From the NCBI RefSeq assembly GCF_030696805.1, contig NZ_JAUYRO010000014.1, positions 1 through 60,992 of the forward strand: a stretch of 60,992 nucleotides of DNA, given 5' to 3'. Position numbers and translations under genes: made by a program. Position 1 is the first letter of the stretch; every line of letters starts with the position of its first letter. The notes under the pieces are model-generated. The model saw only the letters and a program-made list of their open reading frames with translations. It was not told the origin of the DNA and ran no database searches. The DNA is from Methyloversatilis sp. (GTDB lineage Bacteria > Pseudomonadota > Gammaproteobacteria > Burkholderiales > Rhodocyclaceae). Positions 9,398-18,504 of this stretch are shown here, piece after piece.

Positions 9398-10691
9398 CCG
9401 GAGCGCAGGGCGGGCGATCACCGTCTGCCAGCCGGTCGAGCCGGGGCTGCAGCAGGGGTCGGATCAGGGCCATGCAGCGTCCGGTCGCGCCACGATGCGA
9501 GGCCGCAAAGGCGCGACCTTCGTCTGACATGGTTTTCAGCGATGCCGGATCCGCAAGCAACCGGCATGTGGTCGCCGCCATCTCGTCGACATCGGCTGCG
9601 CGCAGCGCGGCGCCGGCAGCGAGTGCATCTTCGGTGGCCTGGGCGAAGTTGAACGTGTGCGGTCCGATGATTACCGGACAACCTGCCGCGCAAGCCTCGA
9701 TCAGGTTCTGACCGCCCAGCGGCAACCAGCTGCCGCCGATGACCGCCAGATCGGCGAGTGCGTACCAGGCGAACATTTCACCCATCGAATCGCCGAGCCA
9801 CACCCGGTCGTTGTCGCCCGGCAGCGTGCCGGCACTGCGCCGTGCCAGCGTCAGGCCGCGACCGGCCACCAGGCGCGCAACCGCGTCGAAACGCTGCGGG
9901 TGCCTCGGCACCAGCGCGATCAGCACGTCATCCGGCAGGCAGGCTTCGAGCGCCGTCAGCAGCAGCGTCTCTTCGCCGTCGCGCGTGCTGGCCAGCAGTA
10001 CGATGCGGCGCCGGCCCAGCGCCGCGCGCCAGCGCTCGCCGAGAGCGAGTTGATCCGGCGGCGGTGACAGGTCGAACTTGAGGTTGCCGGCGACCGTCAC
10101 CGCCCGCGCGCCCAGCGCGCGCAGTCGCCCGGCGTCCGCCTCCGTCTGGGCTGCAACGCCCGACAGGCTTTGCAGCATGGCGCCGACCAGCGACGGCAGA
10201 CGCGCATAGCGGTGCGCCGATCGTTCGGACAGGCGGGCATTCGCCAGCACCACCGGCACGCCGGCGCGTCGGCATTCGGCGATCAGGTTGGGCCACAGTT
10301 CCGTTTCCAGCAGGATGCCGATGGCCGGACGCCAGACGCGCAGGAAGGCCCGCTGCGACCACGGCAGATCCCACGGCAACCACGCCAGCGTCACCGCGTC
10401 GCCATACAGCGACTGTGCGGTGGCCCGACCGGTCGCCGTGGTCTGGGTCAGCAGGATGCGGGCGTCCGGCCAGCGGGCGCGCAGGGCGTCGATCAGCGTT
10501 TGCGCGGCCCGGGTTTCGCCGACCGACACGGCATGCAGCCAGATGGTGGACCGCAGGGTGACCGCACGAAAAAATCCCAGCCGTTGCATGATATTCCGGG
10601 CATACCCCGCTTCGCTGCGCGAGCGCCAGAACAGCCGCAGCAGTGCCAGCGGCAGCACCAGGATCCAGAGGGTTGAATAAAGGAAGCGCAT
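9390..10691 (-). CDS. waaA: 3-deoxy-D-manno-octulosonic acid (Kdo) transferase
   Basis: A 433-aa inner-membrane-anchored GT-B enzyme that adds Kdo to lipid A precursor, the first step of LPS core synthesis. There is an N-terminal hydrophobic anchor (about residues 4-24). Family motifs follow: WLHAVSVGE, LLETELWPN, VAGNLKFD, and the C-terminal GGSWLPLGGQNLIEA with GPHTFNFAQ. Start at 10691 (MRFLYST) fits known WaaA N-termini; the longer in-frame extension has no homologous look. It sits divergently beside the glycan locus, in keeping with a surface-polysaccharide neighbourhood, and overlaps the convergent upstream gene by 8 bp. Confidence 0.95.
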   Translation of the reverse strand: MRFLYSTLWILVLPLALLRLFWRSRSEAGYARNIMQRLGFFRAVTLRSTIWLHAVSVGETRAAQTLIDALRARWPDARILLTQTTATGRATAQSLYGDAVTLAWLPWDLPWSQRAFLRVWRPAIGILLETELWPNLIAECRRAGVPVVLANARLSERSAHRYARLPSLVGAMLQSLSGVAAQTEADAGRLRALGARAVTVAGNLKFDLSPPPDQLALGERWRAALGRRRIVLLASTRDGEETLLLTALEACLPDDVLIALVPRHPQRFDAVARLVAGRGLTLARRSAGTLPGDNDRVWLGDSMGEMFAWYALADLAVIGGSWLPLGGQNLIEACAAGCPVIIGPHTFNFAQATEDALAAGAALRAADVDEMAATTCRLLADPASLKTMSDEGRAFAASHRGATGRCMALIRPLLQPRLDRLADGDRPPCAPVI

Positions 10692-11087
10692 GCGTAGGTC
10701 GGCCGCAGTTCGGGGAAGCAAGGCGCCATGTTGTCCGGGGGCTCCGAATCGTACAGCGATGCGGTGACCTGACAAGACAGTCATGCGGCAGCGGAGTGCG
10801 TCCGTTCCATCGGCCGGGATGTGTGGCCACCTTCGGCCGCCCGAACACCGGTGGTCGGCCTGGCGGCTTTGCTGCCCAGCTTCAAGCGGCGGCGCGCTGC
10901 GTTTGTCGCCAGCCTGTTAATATTCGCACGTGCTCGCAAAGTGTTTCTGCGGGCTCGTCTGTGCGTTGGTCCAGAAGCTGCACCGCGGGTAGCACGCCCG
11001 CCCCGTCAGAGGCTGGGTTCGCCTCGCCGCTCGCGTAGGCAGCGGTTTCCGCTTCTTCAGACCTTACTTATTGATGGTTCTTTTTCG
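10692..11087. other. Intergenic region between waaA and the glycan locus
   Basis: About 396 bp between divergent genes with no supported ORF. It must hold the promoters for waaA (leftward) and the glycan operon (rightward). The only candidate I see is a -10-like taatat at 10918-10923 without a good -35. I found no convincing JUMPstart/ops element. Confidence 0.5.
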
Positions 11088-12626
11088 ATGAAGGGCAACG
11101 CGCCCGTACCCGCCGGCACGAGTGGTCGCGGCGATGCGATGCTGCGCAGTACGCTGGTCGTAGCCGGCCTTGTCCTGCTCGGCCGGGTCACGGGATTCGG
11201 CCGGGAGTGGTTGATTGCACTGCGCGCCGGCGCAACGGACAGCACCGACGTCGCAATCGTCCTCCTTACATTTCCGGATCTCATGGTCAACCTGCTGCTC
11301 AGCGGCGGGCTTGCAGCTGCCCTGGTTCCGGCCTTCAAGCGACTTGAAGGTGGCGCCGACACAGCGCTGTTCTTGCAGGCATCCCGACTCGTCGGCGGGC
11401 TGTTCCTGCTGCTTGCTCTGGTGCTGTTCGCGCTGGCTCCGCAGATGCTCGGCGTTCTCGCTCCGGGTTTGCCTGCCGCGACGCTCGCGCCTCACGGCAA
11501 CGCTTTTCGTCTCATGACTGTGGCGCTGCCACTGGCCGCGCTGTCCGGCGTCGTGGTGGCGCTGCTGAATGCGAACGGGCGCTTCGCAATCGGTGCTGCG
11601 GGAACACTGGTGTTCAACCTTGCAGTCATCTCCTGCCTGCTGATGGCGGACGCTGACAAGACCGTGCTGGCCATCGCTGTTGGCGTGACAGGGGGGTGTC
11701 TGCTGCGGCTGCTGATGCAGGCATCCGAACTCAGGCACGACTGGATCGCGCCGACTGAGCGCAAAAACCTCATCGACCGGTCGTTGATCCGGCATTTTCT
11801 GGGCAGTTTCAGCTTCATCACCATTCTGGTGGCGCTGCCACCGCTTGCCCGCGCCATCTCGTCACTCGAAGAGGCGGGCGCGCTGTCCCTGTTCAACTAC
11901 GCCTACAAGTTGGTCGAGTTGCCCATGGGGGTGGTGATCGGGTCGATCAGCACGGTATTGCTGCCGCGTCTTGCCGCTGACGTTGCCCACGGTACGCGTG
12001 ATCGCGTGCAGGCAAACCTGGCGCTCGGCATGCGGGTGGTGATCGGCATTTCCATCGGCATCGCGATTCCCGCGGCAATATTTTCGGATACGCTCGTGCA
12101 GCTTGCCTTCTTCAAGGCATCGTTCGAGTCCGGACAGGTCGAAGCCTTGTCGGTGCTTGCGGCGATCGGTTTTGTGTCCCTTCCGTTTCAGGGCTTGCTG
12201 ACCATCTATGGTTCGGCGTTCGCGGCCAGCGGCCACACGCGCCCACTGGTCGTGACGGCGGCCATCATGCTCGTCGCCGTCGCAGCCACAGCCCCGATTG
12301 CCCGCAACCTGCTGGGTCTGCCCGGGGTGATGGCCGCTTATGCCGGCGTCTATGCGCTGGGTGCCGTCCTGTTGTCGTGGCAGGCGGGCAGGCGATTCGG
12401 TCCTGGCACTGTTCCGCTCGCCTTCAGGGACGCGCCGAAGGCTCTTTTACTTCCCGCATTGATTGCGGCGGGTATCGCGCTCCTTGGCGACCGCAGCAGC
12501 GATGGTCTGCTTGCCCGCGCTGCGTGGGCCAGTGCGTCCTTCGCGGCATTTCTGGCCAGCGCCGCGATCCTCGATGGCAGACTGCGTGCATCGTTTGCAA
12601 GGTCCACGAAAAAGAGTGCCTCATGA
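11088..12626 (+). CDS. MurJ/MviN-family lipid-linked sugar flippase
   Basis: A 512-aa polytopic membrane protein of the MOP exporter superfamily. It opens with LRSTLVVAGLVLLGRVTGFGREW, typical of MurJ-like proteins (given here as a pattern, residues about 18-40). About 13-14 hydrophobic segments follow. FNYAYKLVELPMGVVIGSISTVLLPRLA lies mid-protein. Housekeeping MurJ flips lipid II. This copy is the first gene of a glycan cluster that contains no Wzx, so I infer that it flips the undecaprenyl-linked glycan unit. It overlaps the next gene by 4 bp (ATGA). It could still be the genome's only MurJ. Confidence 0.8.
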   Translation: MKGNAPVPAGTSGRGDAMLRSTLVVAGLVLLGRVTGFGREWLIALRAGATDSTDVAIVLLTFPDLMVNLLLSGGLAAALVPAFKRLEGGADTALFLQASRLVGGLFLLLALVLFALAPQMLGVLAPGLPAATLAPHGNAFRLMTVALPLAALSGVVVALLNANGRFAIGAAGTLVFNLAVISCLLMADADKTVLAIAVGVTGGCLLRLLMQASELRHDWIAPTERKNLIDRSLIRHFLGSFSFITILVALPPLARAISSLEEAGALSLFNYAYKLVELPMGVVIGSISTVLLPRLAADVAHGTRDRVQANLALGMRVVIGISIGIAIPAAIFSDTLVQLAFFKASFESGQVEALSVLAAIGFVSLPFQGLLTIYGSAFAASGHTRPLVVTAAIMLVAVAATAPIARNLLGLPGVMAAYAGVYALGAVLLSWQAGRRFGPGTVPLAFRDAPKALLLPALIAAGIALLGDRSSDGLLARAAWASASFAAFLASAAILDGRLRASFARSTKKSAS

Positions 12627-13435
12627 TGAAACTGATGATGATCGTCAATCGGCCCGACATTGCACGGTTCGTTGCGCAATGTGGAGTCGATCGTATTTTT
12701 GTGGATCTGGAATACCTGGGAAAGCAGGAGCGACAGGGGCATCTGGATACCTGGGTTTCGCGCCATGTTCCGGCGGATATAAGCCGGGTAAGGGATGCGA
12801 TCGGCGACACCACGCTGCTGGTGCGACTCAACCCCTGGCATGCGGGTTCAAGCGAGGAGATCGAAGACGCGATTGCCCGCGGGGCAGATATCCTGATGCT
12901 CCCCATGTTTCATAAGGTGAGCGAGGTAGAGGCCTTCTGTGCTGTGGTCGGCGGTCGCTTGCCTGTCATCCCGCTGGCGGAGACAGCCGCGGCACTCGAC
13001 GTATTGCCCCAGGTCGCAAGCGTGCCCGGTGTTGCGGAAGTCTTCATCGGTCTGAACGACCTGCATCTTTCGCTTGGGCTGAAATTCATGTTCGAACCGC
13101 TGGCCGAAGGTCTGCTTGATGGCGCGGCCGCGCAGCTGCGCCAGCTCGGTGTTCCGTTCGGATTCGGCGGGCTGGCGCGGGTCGGTGAAGGGCTGCTGCC
13201 CGCTGAGCGCATCATCGGAGAACACGTCCGCCTGGGTTCGAGCTCCGCCATCCTGTCGCGTACCTTTCACCGACAGGCGGCGGATGTTCAGGCCATGCAG
13301 TCCGAGATGGATTTTCCGGGGGAGCTCGCGCGACTGCGCGCGGCATTCGACGAATACAGCAAGGCGGATGACGCCACCCTCGCGGCGAATCATGCGGAAG
13401 TCGTCCGCATCGTCCGCGAAATTGCCGGCAGATAG
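12623..13435 (+). CDS. HpcH/HpaI aldolase-family protein
   Basis: A 270-aa TIM-barrel protein of the HpcH/HpaI (2-keto-acid aldolase / citrate lyase beta-like) family: an FVDLEYLGK start, the LVRLNPWH segment, an ADILMLPMF metal-binding strand, and IGLNDLH. Related proteins cleave or form keto-acid sugars and are often found in nonulosonate and O-antigen clusters. Its substrate here is unknown, but a role in making or recycling a pyruvate-derived sugar is plausible. Two adjacent ATGs (12623, 12626) are possible starts. It overlaps the flippase gene by 4 bp. Confidence 0.75.
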   Translation: MMKLMMIVNRPDIARFVAQCGVDRIFVDLEYLGKQERQGHLDTWVSRHVPADISRVRDAIGDTTLLVRLNPWHAGSSEEIEDAIARGADILMLPMFHKVSEVEAFCAVVGGRLPVIPLAETAAALDVLPQVASVPGVAEVFIGLNDLHLSLGLKFMFEPLAEGLLDGAAAQLRQLGVPFGFGGLARVGEGLLPAERIIGEHVRLGSSSAILSRTFHRQAADVQAMQSEMDFPGELARLRAAFDEYSKADDATLAANHAEVVRIVREIAGR

Positions 13436-13495
13436 ATTTCACTGACAAGGCCTCGCGCGTGCGCGCAGGTCCTCGGCCCCCTACGGAGCAGATCG

Positions 13496-15349
13496 ATGTG
13501 CGGAATATTCGGCTATTACGACCGGCACCACGTCCGGATGGACGATGCAAGACTGCAGGCCATGGGACGCCTGCTTCGTCACCGGGGGCCTGACGACACC
13601 GGCGTCCGCGAGCGTGACGGCATCGCCATCGGCAACCGCCGCCTCTCCATCATTGATATCGCAGGAGGCCACCAGCCATTTGTCTCGGACGACAAAACGA
13701 TTGCCATTGTCCAGAACGGCGAGATATTCAATCATGTAGAGCTGGCGGCGGAGCTGTCCGGCACCCCGTTCGAGTGCCGGACCCATTCCGATACCGAAGT
13801 TTTGCTCCGCCTCTACGAGCGTGATGGCATCGACTTCCTGCACCGTCTCAATGGCATGTTCGCCATTGCGATCCACGACGCGCGAATCGATACGCTGTTC
13901 CTGATACGCGACCGCATCGGCGTGAAGCCGCTCTATATCCACGACGACGGCACGCGGCTGTGCTTCGCCTCGGAAATCAAGTCACTGCTGAGCGCCGGTG
14001 TGCCGCGGAAGATGGACCCGGTCGCACTGCACCACTACCTGACGTTCAACTACGTCCCGCCACCTCACACGCTGTTCGAAGGCATTCGCCACCTGATGCC
14101 CGGGCATCTCGCACGCATCGATCGCGCGGGCTGTACCGAATCGCGCTGGTGGTCACTGGCCGACCAGCAGGCCGAAACGCGCACGGAAGGCGACTGGATC
14201 GATGCCTTCAATGAAACGCTGGACGACGCCGTGCGGCTTCGTCTGCGGTCGGATGTACCTTTCGGCGCCTTTCTTTCCGGCGGGGTGGATTCGAGCACCG
14301 TGGTGGGCATGATGAGCCGTCACATGACCGAGCCCGTCAATACGTATGCCATCGGATTTCATGAGGAGCGATTCGACGAAAGTCCCTATGCCGCCCGGGC
14401 GGCCGAACTGTTCGGCACCCGGCACACGCTGCAGAAGGTCGATGCAGACATGCTGGACCTCTGGCCACTCGCCGTGTGGCACTGTGACCAGCCGCACGGA
14501 GATGTGTCTTTCCTGCCCACTTACCGGGTCGCCCAGCTCGCCGCACGCGAGGTGAAGGTGGTATTGACCGGCGACGGAGGCGACGAGCTTTTCGCCGGCT
14601 ACGACAAGCACCGCAATTTTTTCGCCCGTCCGACGGCCGCCTCAGCGTCCGATGCCGATTTCCGGCACGCCTATCACGCGAATCTCAGCCTGTTCGACGA
14701 AGCCGCAAAGCGCACCCTTTACTCGGGCACGCTGTCCAGGCAGATCGGTGACGTCGATTCCCGCAGCGTCACCGATCCGCTGTTCGACGATGCGCGGCAC
14801 ATGGACCGCATCAACCAGGCGCTGTACATCGACATGCAGCTGCTGCTGTCCGGCAACAATCTGGTCAAGCCCGACAGAATGGGCATGGCGGTATCGCTTG
14901 AGGCGCGTACGCCCTTTCTCGACTACCGGATGATGGAACTTGCCTTCCGCATGCCGGGCTCACTCAAGCTGAAGGACGGCGAGACGAAGTACCTCTACAA
15001 GAAGGCCGTGAGCTCGCTGATCGGAAATGATCTGGCCTATCGCCGGAAGCAGATGTTCACGGTTCCGGTCGGCGAGTGGTTCCGCGACAGCCTGTCCGGC
15101 TTTGTCGAAGAGGTTCTGCTCGGCGAACGAACCATCGGGCGGGGATTGTTCGATCCGAAGGTGGTCCGGACATTGATCGACGAACACCGGGGCAGCAAGA
15201 CCGATCGGACGCGCGAACTGCGCGCGCTGATCGCCGTCGAGCTGTGGGCGCGTACATTCATCGATCCGACCGACTTCGTTGATGTGGCGGCCCCCGACTT
15301 CCAGTCGCTGGGTCTCGATCTTCGAACGGCGCCCGTTGCCCGTTCCTGA
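13496..15349 (+). CDS. asnB: AsnB-type glutamine-dependent amidotransferase
   Basis: A 617-aa class II glutamine amidotransferase of the asparagine synthetase type. The N-terminal nucleophile Cys2 (MCGIFGYY) hydrolyses glutamine; the C-terminal domain carries the ATP-pyrophosphatase loop (about residue 260, LSGGVDSSTV) and adenylates the acceptor. In glycan clusters such enzymes (WbpS/AsnB type) often amidate a uronic acid or other carboxylated sugar rather than aspartate; that role here is inference from context. The ATG at 13496 is preceded by a ggag motif. It is separated from the aldolase gene by 60 bp and from the phosphoglycosyl transferase by about 20 bp. Confidence 0.85.
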   Translation: MCGIFGYYDRHHVRMDDARLQAMGRLLRHRGPDDTGVRERDGIAIGNRRLSIIDIAGGHQPFVSDDKTIAIVQNGEIFNHVELAAELSGTPFECRTHSDTEVLLRLYERDGIDFLHRLNGMFAIAIHDARIDTLFLIRDRIGVKPLYIHDDGTRLCFASEIKSLLSAGVPRKMDPVALHHYLTFNYVPPPHTLFEGIRHLMPGHLARIDRAGCTESRWWSLADQQAETRTEGDWIDAFNETLDDAVRLRLRSDVPFGAFLSGGVDSSTVVGMMSRHMTEPVNTYAIGFHEERFDESPYAARAAELFGTRHTLQKVDADMLDLWPLAVWHCDQPHGDVSFLPTYRVAQLAAREVKVVLTGDGGDELFAGYDKHRNFFARPTAASASDADFRHAYHANLSLFDEAAKRTLYSGTLSRQIGDVDSRSVTDPLFDDARHMDRINQALYIDMQLLLSGNNLVKPDRMGMAVSLEARTPFLDYRMMELAFRMPGSLKLKDGETKYLYKKAVSSLIGNDLAYRRKQMFTVPVGEWFRDSLSGFVEEVLLGERTIGRGLFDPKVVRTLIDEHRGSKTDRTRELRALIAVELWARTFIDPTDFVDVAAPDFQSLGLDLRTAPVARS

Positions 15350-15370
15350 ACGGACCCTGTGCATCAACAC

Positions 15371-15925
15371 ATGAAACGTCTGATCGACATTGTTTTCGCA
15401 CTGCTCCTGCTGGCGCTGATCTGGCCACTGCTCGTCGTGCTTGCGCTGATCGTGCGAACCGACTCGCCCGGCCCCGTGGTGTACCGGCAAGTCAGGGTCG
15501 GCCTTCACGGGCGCTCGTTCGGGATGTTCAAATTCCGCAGCATGGTGATCGACGCCGACCGGATCGGTGGCTATCAGACGCACCAGGGCGATCCGCGCAT
15601 CACGCGTTCAGGCAGATGGTTGCGAAAGACCAGCCTGGACGAATTGCCGCAGTTGTTCAACGTACTGCTCGGCGACATGAGTTTCGTCGGGCCGCGCCCT
15701 GACGTACCTGCGCAGCGAGAACTTTATTCGGAACAGGACTGGGCATTGCGAACATCGGTGCGCCCCGGCATCACCGGGCTGGCGCAGGCAACGCTGCGGT
15801 CCGAAGCCAGGGCTGGGCAGCGGCTCGCGCTTGACCTCGAGTATGTACGCCGGCAATCGTTCTGGCTCGATCTGAAAATACTGGTGATGACCGTGCGTCA
15901 GGTGCTCGGCAAAGGCAGCTACTGA
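15371..15925 (+). CDS. Small polyprenyl-phosphate sugar-1-phosphate transferase (PglC-like)
   Basis: A 184-aa monotopic phosphoglycosyl transferase with one N-terminal re-entrant hydrophobic helix (about residues 8-30). The catalytic core includes GMFKFRSM, the DELPQLFNVLLGDMSFVGPRP signature and RPGITG. It transfers a sugar phosphate from a UDP-sugar to undecaprenyl phosphate, starting the lipid-linked glycan. Its size matches the minimal PglC type rather than the long WbaP/WcaJ type. Since the cluster also makes a PglF/E/D-type diacetamido sugar, UDP-diNAc-bacillosamine could be its donor (inference). A GTG 12 bp upstream is an alternative start. Confidence 0.9.
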   Translation: MKRLIDIVFALLLLALIWPLLVVLALIVRTDSPGPVVYRQVRVGLHGRSFGMFKFRSMVIDADRIGGYQTHQGDPRITRSGRWLRKTSLDELPQLFNVLLGDMSFVGPRPDVPAQRELYSEQDWALRTSVRPGITGLAQATLRSEARAGQRLALDLEYVRRQSFWLDLKILVMTVRQVLGKGSY

Positions 15926-15980
15926 TGGGCGCTCGACGGTCGCACCTTGTGCGGATGTCACCCTGGCGGAGTGATGCGCT

Positions 15981-17153
15981 GTGACCCCCGTCGCGACGCC
16001 GCGCATGCACGCATTCGATCTGCTGCGAGGCTGTTGTGCCATCGCAGTCGCGTGCTACCACCTGCTCACCTGGCAACACGTGGTAACCCTGGACGCGATC
16101 GGTCTGTATGCGGTCTATGTGTTCTTCGTGCTGTCCGGCGCGAGCATCACGCTGGCCTACGCGGACAAACTGCGCACGCTGGCGGATTTCCGGTCATTCA
16201 TGGCGATTCGCTATCTGCGGCTGGCGCCGCTTTACATGGCGGTACTGGCGCTGGCCATGGCGTATCGGGTCGTGGCCCGGGACAACGACGCGCTGCTGCA
16301 CAAGGCGCTGCAACTGCTGCCGAACATCACGATGCTGTTCGGAGTCGGCAATCCCGGCGCATCTTCGCTCGTCATTGGTGGCTGGTCGCTCGGCATAGAG
16401 TTTCTTTTCTATCTGCTGTTTCCTGCATTCCTCGTCTGCGCGTCGCTGGCCCGAGGCAAACCCTGGCTTGCTGCAGCGATGCTCGCGCTGACGCTGTTGA
16501 TCCAGCAGGGTTTCGTCAACAGCGTGCTTCAGTCCGGGATGGTCCGGTTCAGCGATCACGTGTTCGCCTATACGCAGTTCGCCGCATTCATTGCCTACTT
16601 TTCCGGTGGTTGCGCCATCGGCATGTTTCTGCGCTCCAGGCCGGGGCGTCGCTGGAGTGCGTGGGCGTGGATACCTGCCATCGCGTTGCTGGTACTGCTT
16701 TTTGCCGATCACACGAGCCCGCAGGCAAGCATGCTGACCGGACTGGAGGGGGGCGGCCGTGCGATGCTGACGGTACTTGTGGTCCTCGCGTGGAGCCGAC
16801 TCCCGGTAGGAGATATCATGCAGAAGTTCTCGGGCAGCCTGGGCGATGCCAGCTACGGAATCTATCTTCTGCACCCGGTCCTCTTTCACGGTTTCGCCGC
16901 ACTCGGTGGAAACGGCGGTTTCCTTCCGGCGTTATCCCAGGGTGCGAACGCAGCGGTGCTCTGCGTGATGATTGTGGTGTGTTCGTTCGTGCTGTCGATC
17001 GCCTTCCATCGTCTTGTCGAAATGCGTGTGCTGCGCTGGGGCAAGGAGCGATTCGTCTTCGACCATGCCGCGCGCGGCCACACCGGCGTGCCAGCCGCGG
17101 CAACCGGACGCACGCCGGAATTCAAGACGGATCGACACGAAAGAACCCCATGA
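15981..17153 (+). CDS. Acyltransferase-3 (OafA-like) membrane protein
   Basis: A 390-aa integral membrane O-acyltransferase. It has the family's N-terminal pattern FDLLRGCCAIAVACYHL, with the catalytic-type arginine and histidine, then VFFVLSGASI, IRYLRLAPLY, and SYGIYLLHPVLF near the C-terminus. About ten hydrophobic helices are visible. Members add acetyl or other acyl groups to extracellular polysaccharide or LPS. The annotated GTG at 15981 is the earliest likely start; an internal ATG 24 bases later is also possible. The gene overlaps hisF by 4 bp (ATGA). Confidence 0.9.
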   Translation: MTPVATPRMHAFDLLRGCCAIAVACYHLLTWQHVVTLDAIGLYAVYVFFVLSGASITLAYADKLRTLADFRSFMAIRYLRLAPLYMAVLALAMAYRVVARDNDALLHKALQLLPNITMLFGVGNPGASSLVIGGWSLGIEFLFYLLFPAFLVCASLARGKPWLAAAMLALTLLIQQGFVNSVLQSGMVRFSDHVFAYTQFAAFIAYFSGGCAIGMFLRSRPGRRWSAWAWIPAIALLVLLFADHTSPQASMLTGLEGGGRAMLTVLVVLAWSRLPVGDIMQKFSGSLGDASYGIYLLHPVLFHGFAALGGNGGFLPALSQGANAAVLCVMIVVCSFVLSIAFHRLVEMRVLRWGKERFVFDHAARGHTGVPAAATGRTPEFKTDRHERTP

Positions 17154-17884
17154 GAGTCATCGCAAAACTTGACGTCAAACCGCCCTACGTCGTTAAGCCG
17201 GTTCATTTCGAGGGACTGCGCAAGATCGGTGAGCCGGCGGAGCTCGCGCGGCAGTACTACGAGCAGGGTGCAGACGAGATATTTTATGTGGATATCGTTG
17301 CGTCGCTGTATCGCAGGGAGATTCTGTTCGATGAGATCCGCAGAGCCTCGGCCGATATCTTCGTACCGTTTGCCGTCGGAGGAGGGATACGTTCTCTGGA
17401 CGATATCTCGCGCATGTTCCACAGCGGCGCCGACAAGGTCACCCTGAACACCCACGCTGTCCAGCAGGAGCCCGACCTGATCGACCGCGCGGCGCGAACC
17501 TTCGGCTCGCAAGCCATCGTCATCAATGTCGAAGCAAAACGCTGGGATGGCTGGTGGGAGTGTTACACCGATTGCGGCCGCGAGCGCAGCGGCAAGGATG
17601 TGATGCCGTGGATACGCGAGGCGGAACAGCGCGGAGCGGGCGAGATTCTGGTGCAGTCGGTCGACTGTGACGGCCGTCGTGCGGGTTTCGACATCGAGCT
17701 GATTTCGCAGGTGAAGAACAGCGTTTCGGTTCCGGTCGTGGCGGCCAGCGGCGCCGGAAGTCTGGGTGACATCGTCGCCATGGCGCGCAAGGCCCGTCCG
17801 GATGCCGTTGCGGTGTCGAGCGTGCTTCACTATGGTCTTTGCAGCATCCAGGACATCAAGAACGCACTGAAAGACGGAGAGTAA
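17150..17884 (+). CDS. hisF: HisF-like cyclase subunit of a sugar-amidination system
   Basis: A 244-aa (beta/alpha)8 barrel related to the imidazole glycerol phosphate synthase cyclase: VAKLDV-type first strand, FAVGGGIRSLDDI, ADKVTLNTHAV, VVAASGAGSLGDI. Here it lies next to hisH and an N-acetyl-sugar amidotransferase gene and not with other his genes. That arrangement is known from WbpG-HisH2-HisF2 of Pseudomonas aeruginosa and the PtmG/PseA neighbourhood of Campylobacter, where HisH/HisF supply ammonia for acetamidino groups. ATG at 17150 was chosen over a much longer in-frame opening, whose upstream part is the out-of-frame acyltransferase sequence. Confidence 0.9.
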   Translation: MRVIAKLDVKPPYVVKPVHFEGLRKIGEPAELARQYYEQGADEIFYVDIVASLYRREILFDEIRRASADIFVPFAVGGGIRSLDDISRMFHSGADKVTLNTHAVQQEPDLIDRAARTFGSQAIVINVEAKRWDGWWECYTDCGRERSGKDVMPWIREAEQRGAGEILVQSVDCDGRRAGFDIELISQVKNSVSVPVVAASGAGSLGDIVAMARKARPDAVAVSSVLHYGLCSIQDIKNALKDGE

Positions 17885-17891
17885 AGGTCAC

Positions 17892-18497
17892 ATGTCGAGA
17901 ACGATCGGTGTCGTGGATTACGGCTCGACGGGAAACATCGAGAGCATCCGCAAGGCGCTTGTCGCGGCGGGTGCGCAGGTACGGATCATCGACAACGCCT
18001 GCAATCTTTCAGGTGCAGACAAGCTCGTGCTGCCTGGTGTCGGCAGCTTTGCAGAGGCCATGCGGCAGGTTCGCGAGCGCGGCATGTTCGATCCGCTGAT
18101 CAGTGCGGCGGAATCGACGCCTGTGCTGGGCATCTGTCTTGGCATGCAGATGCTGGCCAGAGTCGGCTACGAGTTCGGCGAAACGCCCGGTTTCGGCCTG
18201 ATAGATGGCGAAGTGAGGCCGGTGATCTGCAAGGCAGCCATACCGCATATCGGTTTCAAGCAGGTGCGCACGATCGGCGATTCGCCGCTTTTTCGCGGCC
18301 TGGCCAGCGACGCCGAGTTTTACTTCATGCACTCGTACGAGTTCGTGAATTACACCGATGTGTCCGGCCTGACCATCCACGGCGAGCACCAGTTCGTCTC
18401 TGCCGTTGCGAAGAACCACCTGTTCGGCGTTCAGTTCCATCCCGAAAAAAGCCGGGACGCCGGTATTCGACTGCTGAAGAACTTCGTTGAGCTCTGA
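17892..18497 (+). CDS. hisH: HisH-like glutaminase subunit of a sugar-amidination system
   Basis: A 201-aa class I glutamine amidotransferase related to the glutaminase half of imidazole glycerol phosphate synthase. The nucleophile cysteine sits in LGICLGMQ. The catalytic His-Glu pair is in VQFHPEKS, and the N-terminal GNIESIRKAL and LPGVGSFAEAM patterns match HisH. It releases ammonia from glutamine, presumably channelled through the HisF-like barrel encoded 7 bp upstream. Its place before the PseA/WbpG-like gene argues for a role in glycan amidination and not in histidine synthesis. Confidence 0.92.
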   Translation: MSRTIGVVDYGSTGNIESIRKALVAAGAQVRIIDNACNLSGADKLVLPGVGSFAEAMRQVRERGMFDPLISAAESTPVLGICLGMQMLARVGYEFGETPGFGLIDGEVRPVICKAAIPHIGFKQVRTIGDSPLFRGLASDAEFYFMHSYEFVNYTDVSGLTIHGEHQFVSAVAKNHLFGVQFHPEKSRDAGIRLLKNFVEL

Positions 18498-18504
18498 CAA
18501 GATC

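Noticed and set aside
10975-11000. JUMPstart/ops element before the glycan locus
   Set aside because: Only a gcgggtagca stretch resembles the ggcggtag core. The mismatch and missing extended sequence make it unconvincing.
17150-18497. Histidine biosynthesis operon
   Set aside because: No other his genes are nearby, and the pair is followed by a PseA/WbpG-like amidotransferase within a glycan locus.
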